Shown here: one piece after another, positions 21,030 to 31,433 of the stretch
How the letters are laid out: every line of letters begins with the position of its first letter
Numbering within the stretch: the first letter of the stretch is position 1
NCBI GenBank assembly: GCA_008729055.1
Contig: SDUX01000004.1
Span: forward strand, 1,302,001-1,366,000
DNA length: 64,000 bases
Source: Pyropia haitanensis
Lineage: Eukaryota > Rhodophyta > Bangiophyceae > Bangiales > Bangiaceae
Direction: 5' to 3'
The notes under the pieces: generated by a model
What the model was told of the DNA's origin: nothing
Database searches by the model: none
Seen by the model: only the letters and a program-made list of their open reading frames with translations
Program-made: the position numbers and the translations under genes

Positions 21030-21665
21030 GGCGGCGAGCCCGCAACGCGGCAGCGGAGGGGGGCAAGGGAGGGGCGGGGGGGGGGGGGGGGGGGGGGAGG
21101 GTTGGGAAGATGGAACGGCTGGCGCACGGGCGGGCGGAGCACCCGCGGGCGGCGTGGGGGTGGGGCGGCTGCGGACGTTGGCGGCGGCCGCCGTTACTGC
21201 GCGCCGCGCAGGCGGCCGTGGCGGTAGACGGACGGGCGCCGCGCTCAGACGACCGACGACGGCACGTGCACGTGGGGGGGGATCCCCGCAGCGCGGCGCC
21301 GCGGCGGCCACGACGCGTGCAGCCTACGCCCCGGAGAAATTTCTATCCTAATCAATTTCCCAACCAGCGTCCGCCGGGCGGGCGGCGCGCAGCCAACAAG
21401 CGACGCGGACCGCTGGTGGCCGACCCCCCCCCCCCCCCGTCCACACACAGCAGACCCGCGGGGGGTGCGCCGCGGCCGCGCGGGCCGCCGCCACCACGTG
21501 CCCCCGGCGGGCGGCGCGCGCCACGGACGATGCCGCCGTCGGCGGCGGCGGCGGCACGTCCCGCCTCCCTGGCAAGGCGCCCAGCGGTACGCACCCCCCG
21601 CCAGCGGCAACGGCGACGGCACGTCCACCGGCACGGGTGGGAGGGGGGCGGCCGACGCGGCGGCG

Positions 21666-21704
<39 letters not shown>

Positions 21705-22322
21705 GCCGCCGCCGCCGTGACGGTGGGCGTGGAGCCCCCCAGTAAAGGACGGACGGGCGCCGCGTGGGGCGCCGCCGCCGCCGCCGCGGCGGACGGCCGC
21801 GGCACCGCCCACCGTCGTGTGTGCCCTGCCCGTGCACGCGGTGCGAGGGGGGCGGTTGGCCGCGGCCACTGCCGCTCGCAACGGGCGGGGGGTGGGGGGA
21901 GGGCGCCCCGCGGCAACCGGCCAGCCCCGCCTCCGCCGCCGGTACCCCCCCCCGCACCCCCCGACCGCGGCCGGCGGGCGAGCACGGGGGGTACGGGCGC
22001 CGCGGGCGGCGGCAGCGCGGGGTGGCGTTCGTGGCGGCGGCGGCGGCGGCGGCGGCGGCGCGGCGGTCGGGCGGGCGCCGACCAGCGGGCGGCGGCGGCC
22101 GACGGCGGCGGCCGGTGGCCGGCAGACGGGCGGGGGTCACGGTGCGCGGGCGGGGCGGGGGGTGCCCACACCCGGCCGCCCGCGTCGCGCGCGCGCGGCG
22201 GGGGGGGGGCGCCGGCCACCGCGGCGGCCGCCAGCGTCGCTGTCGCCGCCGCCACCACCGCCGCCGCCACCGCCACCACCACCGCCGCCGCCACCGTCAC
22301 CGCCCACCGCCGGCGCGTCGGC
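21030..22322. other. low-complexity intergenic region
   Basis: GCC/GGC tracts dominate (for example 21655-21720 and 22230-22300), and every frame reads as Ala, Arg, Pro or Gly. A short AT-rich patch lies at 21340-21365. I could not support a gene. Confidence 0.4.
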
Positions 22323-22661
22323 CTACCGCCGCCGCCTCACCGCCGCGCGTCGGACCGTGACGGGCGTGGCGCCCGCCGGCCGCGGGCCACCATCCCGCCG
22401 CGACGGCACCGCGCCGTCGCCGTCCGCGTCACTATCGTCGAGGGGCCCGCCCCCCAGCCCCCCCGCCCCGGCGGCGTCGTCCTCATCGTCCGTGTCACTT
22501 GCCGGCGGCGTCGCCGCCGTGGCGGCGGCCTTGCCGCCGCCGCCGCCACTGCCGCGGGCGTTGGCGACGGGCCCGAAACGCAGCAGCGCCTCGACGGTCA
22601 CCCACAGGATGGCCAAGGCGCTCGCAAGGTAGAGCGCCCACTTGTACGGGCACATGGTCAT
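22323..22661 (-). CDS. small single-pass membrane protein, unknown family
   Basis: The 112-residue frame starts at the ATG at 22661 (MTMCPYKWAL), after a pyrimidine-rich leader. One strong hydrophobic helix spans residues 6-27 (YKWALYLASALAILWVTVEA). The rest is hydrophilic: Gly-rich, then acidic (SDTDDEDD and DDSDADGDG), then a basic end (VRRAAVRRRR). The layout suggests a tail in the cytosol or another aqueous compartment. I do not recognise the family. Chance opening is less likely because the helix, acidic run and stop sit in a sensible order. Confidence 0.5.
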   Translation of the reverse strand: MTMCPYKWALYLASALAILWVTVEALLRFGPVANARGSGGGGGKAAATAATPPASDTDDEDDAAGAGGLGGGPLDDSDADGDGAVPSRRDGGPRPAGATPVTVRRAAVRRRR

Positions 22662-24690
22662 GGTGACGAGGAAGGCGGGGGTATGAGGGGGGGAGGGGTA
22701 CACGGGGGTCGAAGAGAGGGCGGATGGGGGGCGGGTGGGTCAGAGTGGGGAGAGGGGAAGAGCCAGGAGGGACGAGGGGCAAAGATAGGATGGCAGCCAG
22801 GAAAATAGCAAGGGGGAACAGGTGCGAAGCGGGGGAGAAAGACAGCAGCAAGTGCCCCCCCACCCACTAGGGCCACAACCCCACGGGCTCACTGTCGACA
22901 GGCCAGGGCAGGGCGGTCGCGCCCGCGACGGCCGCCGCCGCGGCAATCGCCGCCAAAGCGCCCACAGCAGCAGGGAGGTGGCGGCGCCCGCAGCAGCCGC
23001 GCAGCGGCGACACCCAAAGCAGCTTCGCGGCGGCGGCGGCCGCCCAGAACAGCGCCGCGCCGTAGCGGGTGGCGCGACGGCCAAAAGGGAACGGCGGCTA
23101 CCCGGGGTGGCCACCCCCGGCCGGCGGCGGCGCGACGCTACCCGCGGTCAGTGACTGGCGGAGGAAGGGGAGGGGGGGGTACAAACGTCGGCCGGCGCGG
23201 TGGTGGGTGTGACGGCGCGGTGCGTGGGCGGGACGGGTGTGGGAAGTGGGGGGGCGCGGGAGCGGGGGCACTGGCGAGTGGGGGGGCCGGGGAGGTGAAG
23301 GATGGAAGGGGTGGGGGGAGGTGGCAGACCGAAGCGGCGGGGTGCGCAGTAGCACGAGTCGGTCCCCTTGTGCCCCGCCGCGGTCGTGCCACGTGCGCGC
23401 GACCTGGCACGCTGCGAGAAATCCGCATGAACTGTCAACCCAGCATCAACCGGCTCCCATCGAGACTCACGAGAGCGATTGTGAGCCACGAATCGCGCTT
23501 ATGGGTGTATACCAGCTCATGCAAACGCTTACCGCCGGCAGGGGAGCGACCCCTCGGTGAAAATCCTCGCTGTCGCCAAAACTCTCATCTCCGGAGATAA
23601 TGAACATCCGACAATTACCCGCATTGCGGCTCGTCGGAGAGGTGGAACTGGCAGCCGCAGGCAACGGCGGGGGGGCACCCCACGTGAGCACCGCGGTGTT
23701 GAACCGTCTCACGCAAGAGGTGCCGCCCCGCCCCCATCTGCGGCCGCGTCGTCCCCCTCACCGCTCGCCGCGACCAGCGCGTCAGCCGGTGCCCGCCCCG
23801 CGCAGTCAGGCTGCCCACCGGCAGCTCGCGCGGCCTCCTCCCCCCCTCGTCATCTTCCATCCTTCCCTCCTCTCTCGCGCCCCCCCCCCTCATCCCCCCC
23901 CCGCCCCCCCCCACCGTACCGTCACGGCGCGTCGGCCACGGCCACCACGCACCCCACCCCCACCACGGCCGCTACCCCCCCCCCCATACCACCCACCGCA
24001 ACACCCCACTCTGGGTTACGGCCCCCCCGGACCCCGCCCCCGGCACCCGACGGCGCCAGCGCCGCCCCGATGTGCTCGATGGCGGGCGGGGCGGCGGGGG
24101 GGGTCGCCGCCGCCGCGCCGGAGCTCGTCGATGGTCTCGCCGTCGCGGCGGCCGCTCCGCTGGGGACGCCCGCTCGGGAGGAGGAGGTCGCCGCAACAGC
24201 CGCGGTGGTGGGGGCGGTGGAGCGGCTGGCGGCCGCGTCGCCGGCGGCGACGGCGGCCGAGGCAGCCACCGCGGAGCTCCCGCCGCTCGTCGCCCACCCG
24301 CCGGCGCGCCGGGGGGGGGGGGGCGGGGGGGGGGGGGGGGGGGGGGAATGTGAGACGCGGCCGGGGAAGGGCGCCGCCAAGGGGGGGGGGGGGCGTGCCG
24401 GGCTCCTCAGCGCTGCGAGGGCGCGGCGAGCGCAAAGACGATGGGGGGGGGGGGGAAAGACGGCCGAGAGCGGAGCTGTGCACGCCCCCCCCCCCCCCAA
24501 TGGCCAGAACCAGCGATTGCCTTGGTGCAGACAATGCCAGCAGACCAGCCTACGCGGGAGCCTCGTGGCACCGTGAAGTCGGCTCGTCGCACTTGTTGGA
24601 CACCCGCCACACCCCGGGCTCCACAGCGGGACTGGAGGGGTCATGTTCCGATGTACGGCCAAATCCTTTGCTAATTTGGACTTGAATCAG

Positions 24691-24731
24691 CTGGTCCCCT
24701 GACGCTTAGAGGCCAGATCCCAGGGGACCAG
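24691..24731. repeat. perfect 11-bp inverted repeat (hairpin)
   Basis: CTGGTCCCCTG at 24691-24701 and CAGGGGACCAG at 24721-24731 are perfect inverse complements around a 19-base loop. A further GGTCCCCTCAGG lies about 40 bases downstream. Function unknown. Confidence 0.8.
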
Positions 24732-25399
24732 GGGGGGGGCCGATTCCAGGCAATCCAGGGGGGGGGGTGGTCCCCTCAGGCCGAGTGGATACTGCTTCTC
24801 GCTATTAAATGGTGAAAAAAAAAAAAGAGAGAAGAGCGGCTGGGCGACGATGGAGCAGCCAGCGACGCCGCACGACCGCCGCCCGCGCCTTCCACTCAAC
24901 CGGCCGGTGCCGCCACCGCCGCCCCACGGGCGGCGGCCATTGGTCACCGACCCGCCACCGTGGGCGGGACCACACGCCGCGTCGGCACCCCCCGCCTGGT
25001 TGCATCCCCAGTGGCCCCCCCCCCCCCCCCTGGCCCGCTGCCCCACACGGGGGGACCATCTGCGGCTCGGTCGCGCCCGTTGTAGGGGGGGCCCCGCGCT
25101 GGCCCACCAGCGCAGCCCAGCGCGGCTGGTCGGCAGTGGCGGCGGGCCCCTGGGGGGCCCGCGCTCGTGCGGCCTCCCAACCCCCCCCCCCCCCCCCTCC
25201 CCCCACCTCATCCGCCACCCACCTCAGGGGCGGCCAGTATTGGCGCGCGGCGTTTATTGAGGGTAGGTGCTGGGGGGAGGTGCGGGGGGGGTCTGGGGGG
25301 GGGGGGGTGGAAAGACGCGGGGAGACGTGGTCGCCGCCGTTTTGTTTTTGCGCGCGACTGTGTGGACGGGCGGCAGGGTGGACGGGCGGGGTGGCGGCT

Positions 25400-25441
25400 G
25401 GGCGGACGGGCAGACGGGCAGACGGGCGGGCGGACAGACGG
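25400..25441 (+). repeat. GGGCAGAC/GGGCGGAC minisatellite
   Basis: About five imperfect 8-base units (GGGCGGAC, GGGCAGAC and variants) occur in tandem upstream of the MATE gene. Confidence 0.6.
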
Positions 25442-25665
25442 GAGCGGACGGCCGGGCGGGTGGGTGGGGCGTGGCGTGGCCGAGCAGGCGGGCGGCTGAC
25501 GCGGCGGCAGCAGGGAGACGGGGCAGGGTGGATTGGCGCGTCTGTCTCTGGCGGCGCCGACGGCAGGGGGCGGTAGGCGGGGCTGCGGACCACGGCGGGG
25601 AGCTGCCGGGCCCGCCGTCCCCGGTCGGCAGGGGATCAGCCGGGCGGCCGCCGCGGGTGCCTGGG

Positions 25666-27744
25666 ATGATGCGAGCAGCGGTTGTTTGGCGTGGTGGTGG
25701 CGGCGGCTTGGACGACGGCGGCGGCGGTGGCAGTAGCGGCAGCGGCGATGGCGGCGGCGGCGGCGGCAGCAGCGGTCGAGGCGGCGGCGGCGGCGGCGGC
25801 GGCGGGTGGCAGCGTCGCGGTCACCATCGCGGCGCGTCAGCGCGGCCGGCCACAGCGGCGGGCGCCTCCGCGACGGCGGCGTTTTTGGTCGCCCCCGCAG
25901 GGCTGGTGGGCGGCGTCGGCGCCGCGGTGGCGGCGACCGCCGCCGCGGTGCGCGGCCGGCCGGCGGCGGCGGCGGCGGCTGGGGAAAGCGGTGCCGGCAG
26001 CCGGCGGCGCGCCGGCCGGCGGGCGGCAGTGGTGGCCATGGTGCCGCCGCCGGCTCCGCCGCCGCCGCCACCAGCGCCGCCGCCACCGCCGCCGACGCCG
26101 CCACCAGCCGACGCGACCACCGCGGCGGTGGCGGCTGACGCGGCGGCGGCGCCGCCCTGGACGCCCGTCCCGCCGGCGGCGGCAGTAGGGGAGGCTGCGC
26201 GTGAGGGCGCCACCGTTTCCATGGGCGCCCCCTCCCACGGCGGCGGCGTCACCGCCGCCGCCGCGACCGCGTGGGCGGCGCTCACCGCCCGTCTACCCGG
26301 CCTGCGGCGGTCCCCGTACGACGCACAGATCGTGCGCATCGCGCTGCCCGCGCTCGCGTCGGTGCTCGTCGACCCGCTGCTCGGCCTGGCCGACACGCTC
26401 TTCCTCTCCCGCCTCGGCACCGTCGCGCTCGCGTCGATCGGCCCACCCAACGCGGTGTTCAACGCGGTCTTTGCGACCGCGTCGACGGTGCTGACCGTCT
26501 CGACGGCGGTGACCGTCGCCGCCGCGACGGCGCGCGACGACGTTGCCGCCGCGGGGCGCACCGCGTTTCTGGCTGGCTCCGTCGCGGCGGTGGTCGCGGC
26601 GGGGGTGGTGGCGTTCTTGAGCTTCCGCGGCGCGGCGGTGCTCAGCGTCATGGGCGCCACGCCCGTGACGGCGGCTGGTGCGGGCGTGTACCTGCGCGGC
26701 CGCCTGTGGGGGGTGCCCGCCAGCCTCGGCGTGCTCGTCGCGGACGGCGTGTGTCGCGGCCACGGCGACGTGGTCACGCCCCTCCGCATTGGCCTGGGCG
26801 TGTGCGCGCTCAACGTGGCGCTCGACGCGTACCTCATGTTTGGCCCGCCCCGGCTGGGGCTCCTCGGCGCCGCCGCCGCGACGGCAGCCGCGCAGGTGGC
26901 GGGCTTCCTCGCCTACGCGGTGATCTTTTGGGCGCCCCGCCGGCGGGCCGCGTACGGCCTGACCGCGGCGGTGCGGCGGTCGCTGCGCCCCCGCGAGCAC
27001 TTCCCCCCGTTTGCCACCGCCGCGTCGTCGGTGCTGCTGCGGCAGGTGGCCAACATTGGCTCGTGGACGGCCGCGTCGGCGGTCATTGCGCGCCTCGGCG
27101 TGGTGCCCACCGCCGCGCACCAGCTGGCGCTCGCGTTTTGGCTGCTCGTCGGCTTCACGCTCGAGCCGCTCGCGATTGCGGGCCAGATCCTCGTCGCCCG
27201 CACCGTCGGCCGCGGCGGCAGCCCCGTGCCGCTCGCGGCGCGGCTGGTCACGCTCGCCGTTGGCGCCGCCGCCTCCCTGTCGGTGGGCATGGCGCTCGGC
27301 GCGCCGCGGCTCCTCCCCGCCATCTGCGCCGACCCGGCGGTTGTGGCCGCCGCGGCGCGCCTCCTCCGCCGCGGCCGTGCCGTGCTGCCGCTGTGCGCGG
27401 TGGTGTGGCTGATGGACGGCGTCATGTACGGGGCGGCCGAGTGGGGGTACAACGCCCGCTGCCTGCTCGTCGCGGCGGCGGCGGCGCTCGCGGCGCTCGC
27501 CGCGCTCGCGCACGGGTGGGTGGGGGGGGCGGCCGCCGGCGCGCCGGCGGTATGGACAGTCATGACCGCGCTCTTTTTTGGCGTCCGCGCGGTGGGGCAC
27601 GCGTGGCGCGTGTGGGGGAGCCGCAACGGCGTGTTTGCCGACGCGCGGCGGCGGGAGCGGGCGGCGGCGGCGGCGGCGGGTGTAGGGAAGGGGGGCGGGG
27701 GGGTGGCGCCGTCGGCGGGTGCCAGCCCGCCGCCGACCGCGTGA
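25666..27744 (+). CDS. MATE-family efflux transporter
   Basis: MATE proteins export organic compounds in exchange for H+ or Na+. The membrane core starts near residue 215 (SPYDAQIVRIALPALASVLV) and shows about 12 helices. Family signatures are DPLLGLADTLFLSRLGTVALASIG in helix 1-2 and RQVANIGSWTAASAVIARLG in the second half. Others are HQLALAFWLLVGFTLEPLAI and AEWGYNARCLLV near the end. Two-fold repeat symmetry is visible. The start is uncertain: ATGs at 25666, 26038 and 26221 are all in frame. From 25666 the product is 692 residues, with a Gly/Ala/Arg-rich N-terminus that could hold a plastid transit peptide, as in the plant EDS5/DTX42-45 group; starting at 26221 gives a bare transporter of about 507. 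The substrate cannot be told from sequence. Confidence 0.87.
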   Translation: MMRAAVVWRGGGGGLDDGGGGGSSGSGDGGGGGGSSGRGGGGGGGGGWQRRGHHRGASARPATAAGASATAAFLVAPAGLVGGVGAAVAATAAAVRGRPAAAAAAGESGAGSRRRAGRRAAVVAMVPPPAPPPPPPAPPPPPPTPPPADATTAAVAADAAAAPPWTPVPPAAAVGEAAREGATVSMGAPSHGGGVTAAAATAWAALTARLPGLRRSPYDAQIVRIALPALASVLVDPLLGLADTLFLSRLGTVALASIGPPNAVFNAVFATASTVLTVSTAVTVAAATARDDVAAAGRTAFLAGSVAAVVAAGVVAFLSFRGAAVLSVMGATPVTAAGAGVYLRGRLWGVPASLGVLVADGVCRGHGDVVTPLRIGLGVCALNVALDAYLMFGPPRLGLLGAAAATAAAQVAGFLAYAVIFWAPRRRAAYGLTAAVRRSLRPREHFPPFATAASSVLLRQVANIGSWTAASAVIARLGVVPTAAHQLALAFWLLVGFTLEPLAIAGQILVARTVGRGGSPVPLAARLVTLAVGAAASLSVGMALGAPRLLPAICADPAVVAAAARLLRRGRAVLPLCAVVWLMDGVMYGAAEWGYNARCLLVAAAAALAALAALAHGWVGGAAAGAPAVWTVMTALFFGVRAVGHAWRVWGSRNGVFADARRRERAAAAAAGVGKGGGGVAPSAGASPPPTA

Positions 27745-28939
27745 GGGAGGAGGGGGCAGGGGGCCACGTCGAGGGGGCGGGCGTTGGGGTGCCCCGCCGG
27801 GGTGGTAGGGGTCGCCCGCGGCGGCCTCGGGAGCGGGTGCGCTGGGGGGCGTGCCACGGCCCGACCGCGGGCGGCGCGCCCCCGGCTATCTATTCAACAC
27901 AAGGACAGTCGCAGCGCTCAAGACGTACCGCAGCCACTGGCCGACGCGGCCGGCCGCCACCGTCGGCCGACGGGGGGAAGAGGGCGTTTGCACTCGGGCG
28001 CCCGGCAGCCGACCCCGACAGCCACAGCGGCGAGGCGGCGCCGGGCGAGTGGGAAGGACACGCCCGGGCCACCCACCCGTCGCCCCCAACGGCATCACCC
28101 CGAATCCCCGCCTCCCCACCGCCGCCGCCGCGGCCGCCGCCGCCGCTGCCGCCGTCGGCGACACCACCGCCCCGCTGGGGGTGCCCGCCCGGCGCGGCCG
28201 GCACAGGCACCCGTTCCGCCGCCAGCAGGTGTGCGACTGGCCGCTCGTGGGCGCGGCGTGGACGCGGCAGTCAAGGTGGTCGAGTTCCCTGCGCAGTGTC
28301 GCTCAGAGTGCCGCTCCCATTTGATTTGGTTGTGCGCTGTCATGCTGGTTCCCCCCCCCATCCTGGCCAAACAGGAGCGGCAGCACCCCCTGCCTCGCAC
28401 CACACCCTGCCCGTACCCCACCCCCAAACCGCGCACCCATGCCCTGCCCGTGTCCCACCCCCCTCCCGGCGCCACCCCAACATGTCCCCCGCCAGCCTCC
28501 CCCGCCCAAACCACCACCCACCCCCCTTTCCCCTCCTCAAGGGCATCCCGCCCCCAGCTCCCCCCACCATGACCCCCCGCCACACGCGCCGCCGTACGGG
28601 CCAAGAGGGATCCCACCCATCACGGTGGCGGGGCCAACACGCAGTCCCTGGCGGGGCCCCGGGCAAGACGGCTGCCGCACCACACCGGCGGCGCAACGGG
28701 TCACCAGGGCCAGGCCAATGGCGGGGCGGGTGGGAGAGAGCGGGGGATGCGCGCGCAATACCACGACGGACAGGGCAACGAAGACTCGCGGGGGCGCAGC
28801 AGCCACCGGCCAGCAGCGGCAGCGACCATGGCTGTGGTAGGCGAGTGCGCGGCGGGCGAGCACTGTCATACAGGCGTACGGCCATGCGATCTGGGAGACC
28901 CCACTGTCCGGAAGAGGGAAAGATGCAGGGTGACCAGAC
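27745..28939. other. intergenic between convergent MATE and deaminase genes
   Basis: Both neighbours end here. C-rich and mixed sequence, no recognised gene. Confidence 0.5.
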
Positions 28940-30469
28940 TCACGCCGCACCCCCAGCAGCCGCCCCCTCCTTCTCGGCTGCCTCTGCCGCCTGCTTGGCG
29001 CGCACCCCCTGCAGGCACTCTTCAATGCGGGCGCGCCAGCCCTCCGCCTTGGCCACCACCGCCGGCACGTCCAGGGCGGTGACGACGCCGTCGGCAACCA
29101 GCCGCCGGCCATTCACCCACACGTCGCTCACGTCCTTGCGGCACGCCGCGTAGACAACCGCGCTGAGCGGGCTAAACACCGGCTCGCAGCCGACCACGTT
29201 GGCAATCTTCATGACCGTCACGTCGGCCTTCTTCCCAGCCTCGAGGCTCCCCGTGATGGCCTCGAGGCCAAACGCGCGCGCCCCGTTGATGGTCGCCATC
29301 GCCAGCGCCGTCGCCGCCGGCACCGCCGTCGCGTCGCCAGACACGCCCTTGGCAAGGAGCGCGCCAAGCTTGGCCTCAGCCAGCACGTTGAGGCAGTTGT
29401 TGGACGCGGCACTGTCCGTGCCGAGCGCAACGTTGACGCCCGCGGCGACCATGGCCGCAACGGGTGCGAGGCCCGCCGCGAGCTTGAGGTTGCTGTTGGG
29501 GCAGTGCACGATGCTCGCGCCCGCCGCGGCCACCGCCGCGATATCCTCGGCCGACGCGTGCACCATGTGCACCGCCACCAGCCGGCGGTTGAGGACGCCC
29601 AGCCGGGCCAGATTGGCCAGCGGCCGCGCCGCCACGTCGCTCTGGTGGCACGACGGGGACGAGCGGTCGCCCGCGACGGACGCGTCCACCTCCTCCCGCG
29701 TCTCGTGGACGTGCGTGTGGACGGGCCGGCCCGCCGCGGCGGCGCGGCGGCCAATGTCCGCCCACGTCTCGTCGGCAACCGTATACGGTGCATGCGGCGC
29801 GTACGCCCAGTGGAGGGTGTCGACGTGCGCAAATTCGGCGGCGGTGGCCTCCCCCTTGGCCAGGTACTCGTCGGGGGACGCGGCGTAGGCCGACGGAAAG
29901 CCGATGCATATCATGCCGAGGACGGCGCGCATGCCGACCGCCTCGACCGCGGCGGCAGCCTCGGCCGGGAACCAGTACATGTCGGCAAAGGTGGTCACGC
30001 CGCCGGCGAGCATCTCGGCCATGGCCAGCCGCGCGCCGTCGGCGCAAAAGCCCGGCGCGGACGTGAAGGCGCCCTCCACCGGCCACACCGTGTCGTGGAG
30101 CCACGTAAAGAGGGTGGTGTCGTCGGCGCACCCGCGCATCAGCGTCATGCCCGTGTGCGTGTGCGCGTTGATGAGGCCCGGCAGCACCGCGTGGTCGGGC
30201 CGGTGCACCACGGTGACCGCCTCGTAGCGGGCGGTCGCGTCGGCCGACGGGAGTACCGCGACGAGGGTGTCCTTATCGATAACCACCGCGTGGTGGTCCA
30301 ACACCACGTCGGGGGTGGGCGCGACGGGCAGCACCCACCGCGCGTGGATGACACAGTCGACCACCGTCTTGGCGCCGACGCCGCCGTCGCTGCCGCTGGC
30401 GGGGCGGCCGCCATTGGCGGCGACCGCCGCAGCGGCGGCGGCCGCAGGGAGGATGGGGACACCAGGCAT
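28940..30469 (-). CDS. mtaD: MTA/SAH deaminase-type amidohydrolase
   Basis: This 509-residue amidohydrolase most resembles bacterial 5'-methylthioadenosine/S-adenosylhomocysteine deaminases (and the related TrzN/AtzB group), which convert the adenine ring to hypoxanthine. Zinc-site motifs are all present: HTH at 103-105 (LINAHTHTGMTLMRG), H253 and E256 (THVHETREE), His in AVHMVHASAEDI near 301-304, and D352 in ALGTDSAASNNCLN. It has the beta-sandwich flanks of the superfamily and a C-terminal helical tail rich in Ala/Glu. Length is slightly above the usual 430-470 because of an Ala-rich N-terminus of about 35 residues. No targeting peptide is obvious. Substrate is inferred from family only; 8-oxoguanine or guanine deaminases are alternatives. 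Transfer from bacteria is possible. Confidence 0.82.
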   Translation of the reverse strand: MPGVPILPAAAAAAAVAANGGRPASGSDGGVGAKTVVDCVIHARWVLPVAPTPDVVLDHHAVVIDKDTLVAVLPSADATARYEAVTVVHRPDHAVLPGLINAHTHTGMTLMRGCADDTTLFTWLHDTVWPVEGAFTSAPGFCADGARLAMAEMLAGGVTTFADMYWFPAEAAAAVEAVGMRAVLGMICIGFPSAYAASPDEYLAKGEATAAEFAHVDTLHWAYAPHAPYTVADETWADIGRRAAAAGRPVHTHVHETREEVDASVAGDRSSPSCHQSDVAARPLANLARLGVLNRRLVAVHMVHASAEDIAAVAAAGASIVHCPNSNLKLAAGLAPVAAMVAAGVNVALGTDSAASNNCLNVLAEAKLGALLAKGVSGDATAVPAATALAMATINGARAFGLEAITGSLEAGKKADVTVMKIANVVGCEPVFSPLSAVVYAACRKDVSDVWVNGRRLVADGVVTALDVPAVVAKAEGWRARIEECLQGVRAKQAAEAAEKEGAAAGGAA

Positions 30470-31433
30470 CGTGACGCGGACCGTGTGGGGACGGGCGTAG
30501 TCACCCGGAGGTCGGCGGTAGGGTGTGCACCGGCGCAGCAGGGTCGTGCCGGACCGCGGCTGAACTCAGAGCGCTGCAGTCGACGGTTGTCGCGGACGGC
30601 AAGGAAGGTAATGCGCGCATGCCAGCTGATGCGAGTGATGGCAATTCCACAGATCTCCTCCACTGATGGACAGGCACGAAACAACTTCCGACGGGCACGA
30701 TTCACAAATAGATCAAGCCTGCCAACTTGCTGCGAACGACAGCCATTGGCTGGTGCAGATCCCCCATTTTTATTGTTTTATTGCGCCAAGAAGAACAGCG
30801 CCAGAGCAACAGCAGGCGCCAATGGCGTGCGGGCACTTGATGAACAACCAATAGCGGGCAACGGTTCATAGATCCGGAATAGCTTGTCATTGGCTACATC
30901 GACAGTGGGTCTTGAACGGACCTCTGATTGGTCGGTCAGAGTGCTGTCGTCCTCTTGTGCATTCTTCCTCGTTCTTCCTCGATCTCATGCGTTTCTGCTG
31001 AGACCGGCTGCCACTGTTGGAACTGGTGCCGGTTCCCTCTTTGATGAGCTCAAAAAACTCGATAAAATCTCAAGTCTTACCTTTGGTGCGACAGTGGCCG
31101 CTCATGCGGAGCAGTCATTGGTCAGTGAGTGATCGTCTGAGGCATGTCATTGGTCACGTACTGTTTGTTCATGCTCTTGTCGCGATGGGACAACATTCGG
31201 TAAACTGCTTTACCTCGCGTGTAAGTCTTTCTAGAAGACCTCTGCGCAGTTGCAATCATACCGCTTGTCATCAAGTACAAGTCTCGGAGTCTGCGTTGAG
31301 TTGGACAGTTCGGGTGTGACCAATTTGATCTCTTGTGATGACGTTGCTGCGCGGTCGCCGCTCCATCCACGTGTGCGTCATTGCGCGTGCCTCTCCATTC
31401 TCGGTCGGCTCATGCGCCCTCCTGTCATCGACC
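30470..31433. other. intergenic, divergent promoters of deaminase and petJ
   Basis: Less GC-rich and free of homopolymers. No gene or structured RNA was recognised. Confidence 0.5.

Larger units (their letters stand above)
22662..25665. other. unresolved 3-kb region
   Basis: On the minus strand, 23097-22866 reads as a hydrophobic segment ending in GLWP-stop (includes HLPAAVGALAAIAAAAAVAG) but has no ATG and follows an in-frame TAG. It might be a terminal exon. Plus-strand frames near 24072-24340 give an Ala-rich helical segment without a convincing start. Sequence at 23430-23620 is less GC-rich and empty. Features listed separately: a hairpin at 24691 and a minisatellite at 25400. No gene is firmly supported. 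Confidence 0.35.

Noticed and set aside
24850..25260. ATG frame of 136 codons on the plus strand
   Set aside because: Pro/Arg-rich with C-run-encoded proline tracts. Nothing protein-like beyond being open.
22700..25660. Plastid lipid-associated (fibrillin) protein near 24070-24340
   Set aside because: An Ala-rich helical segment loosely resembles the start of that family, but no conserved block follows in any frame.
25666..26220. Two separate genes before the MATE core
   Set aside because: The frame is continuous into the transporter with no stop. An N-terminal extension or transit peptide is simpler.
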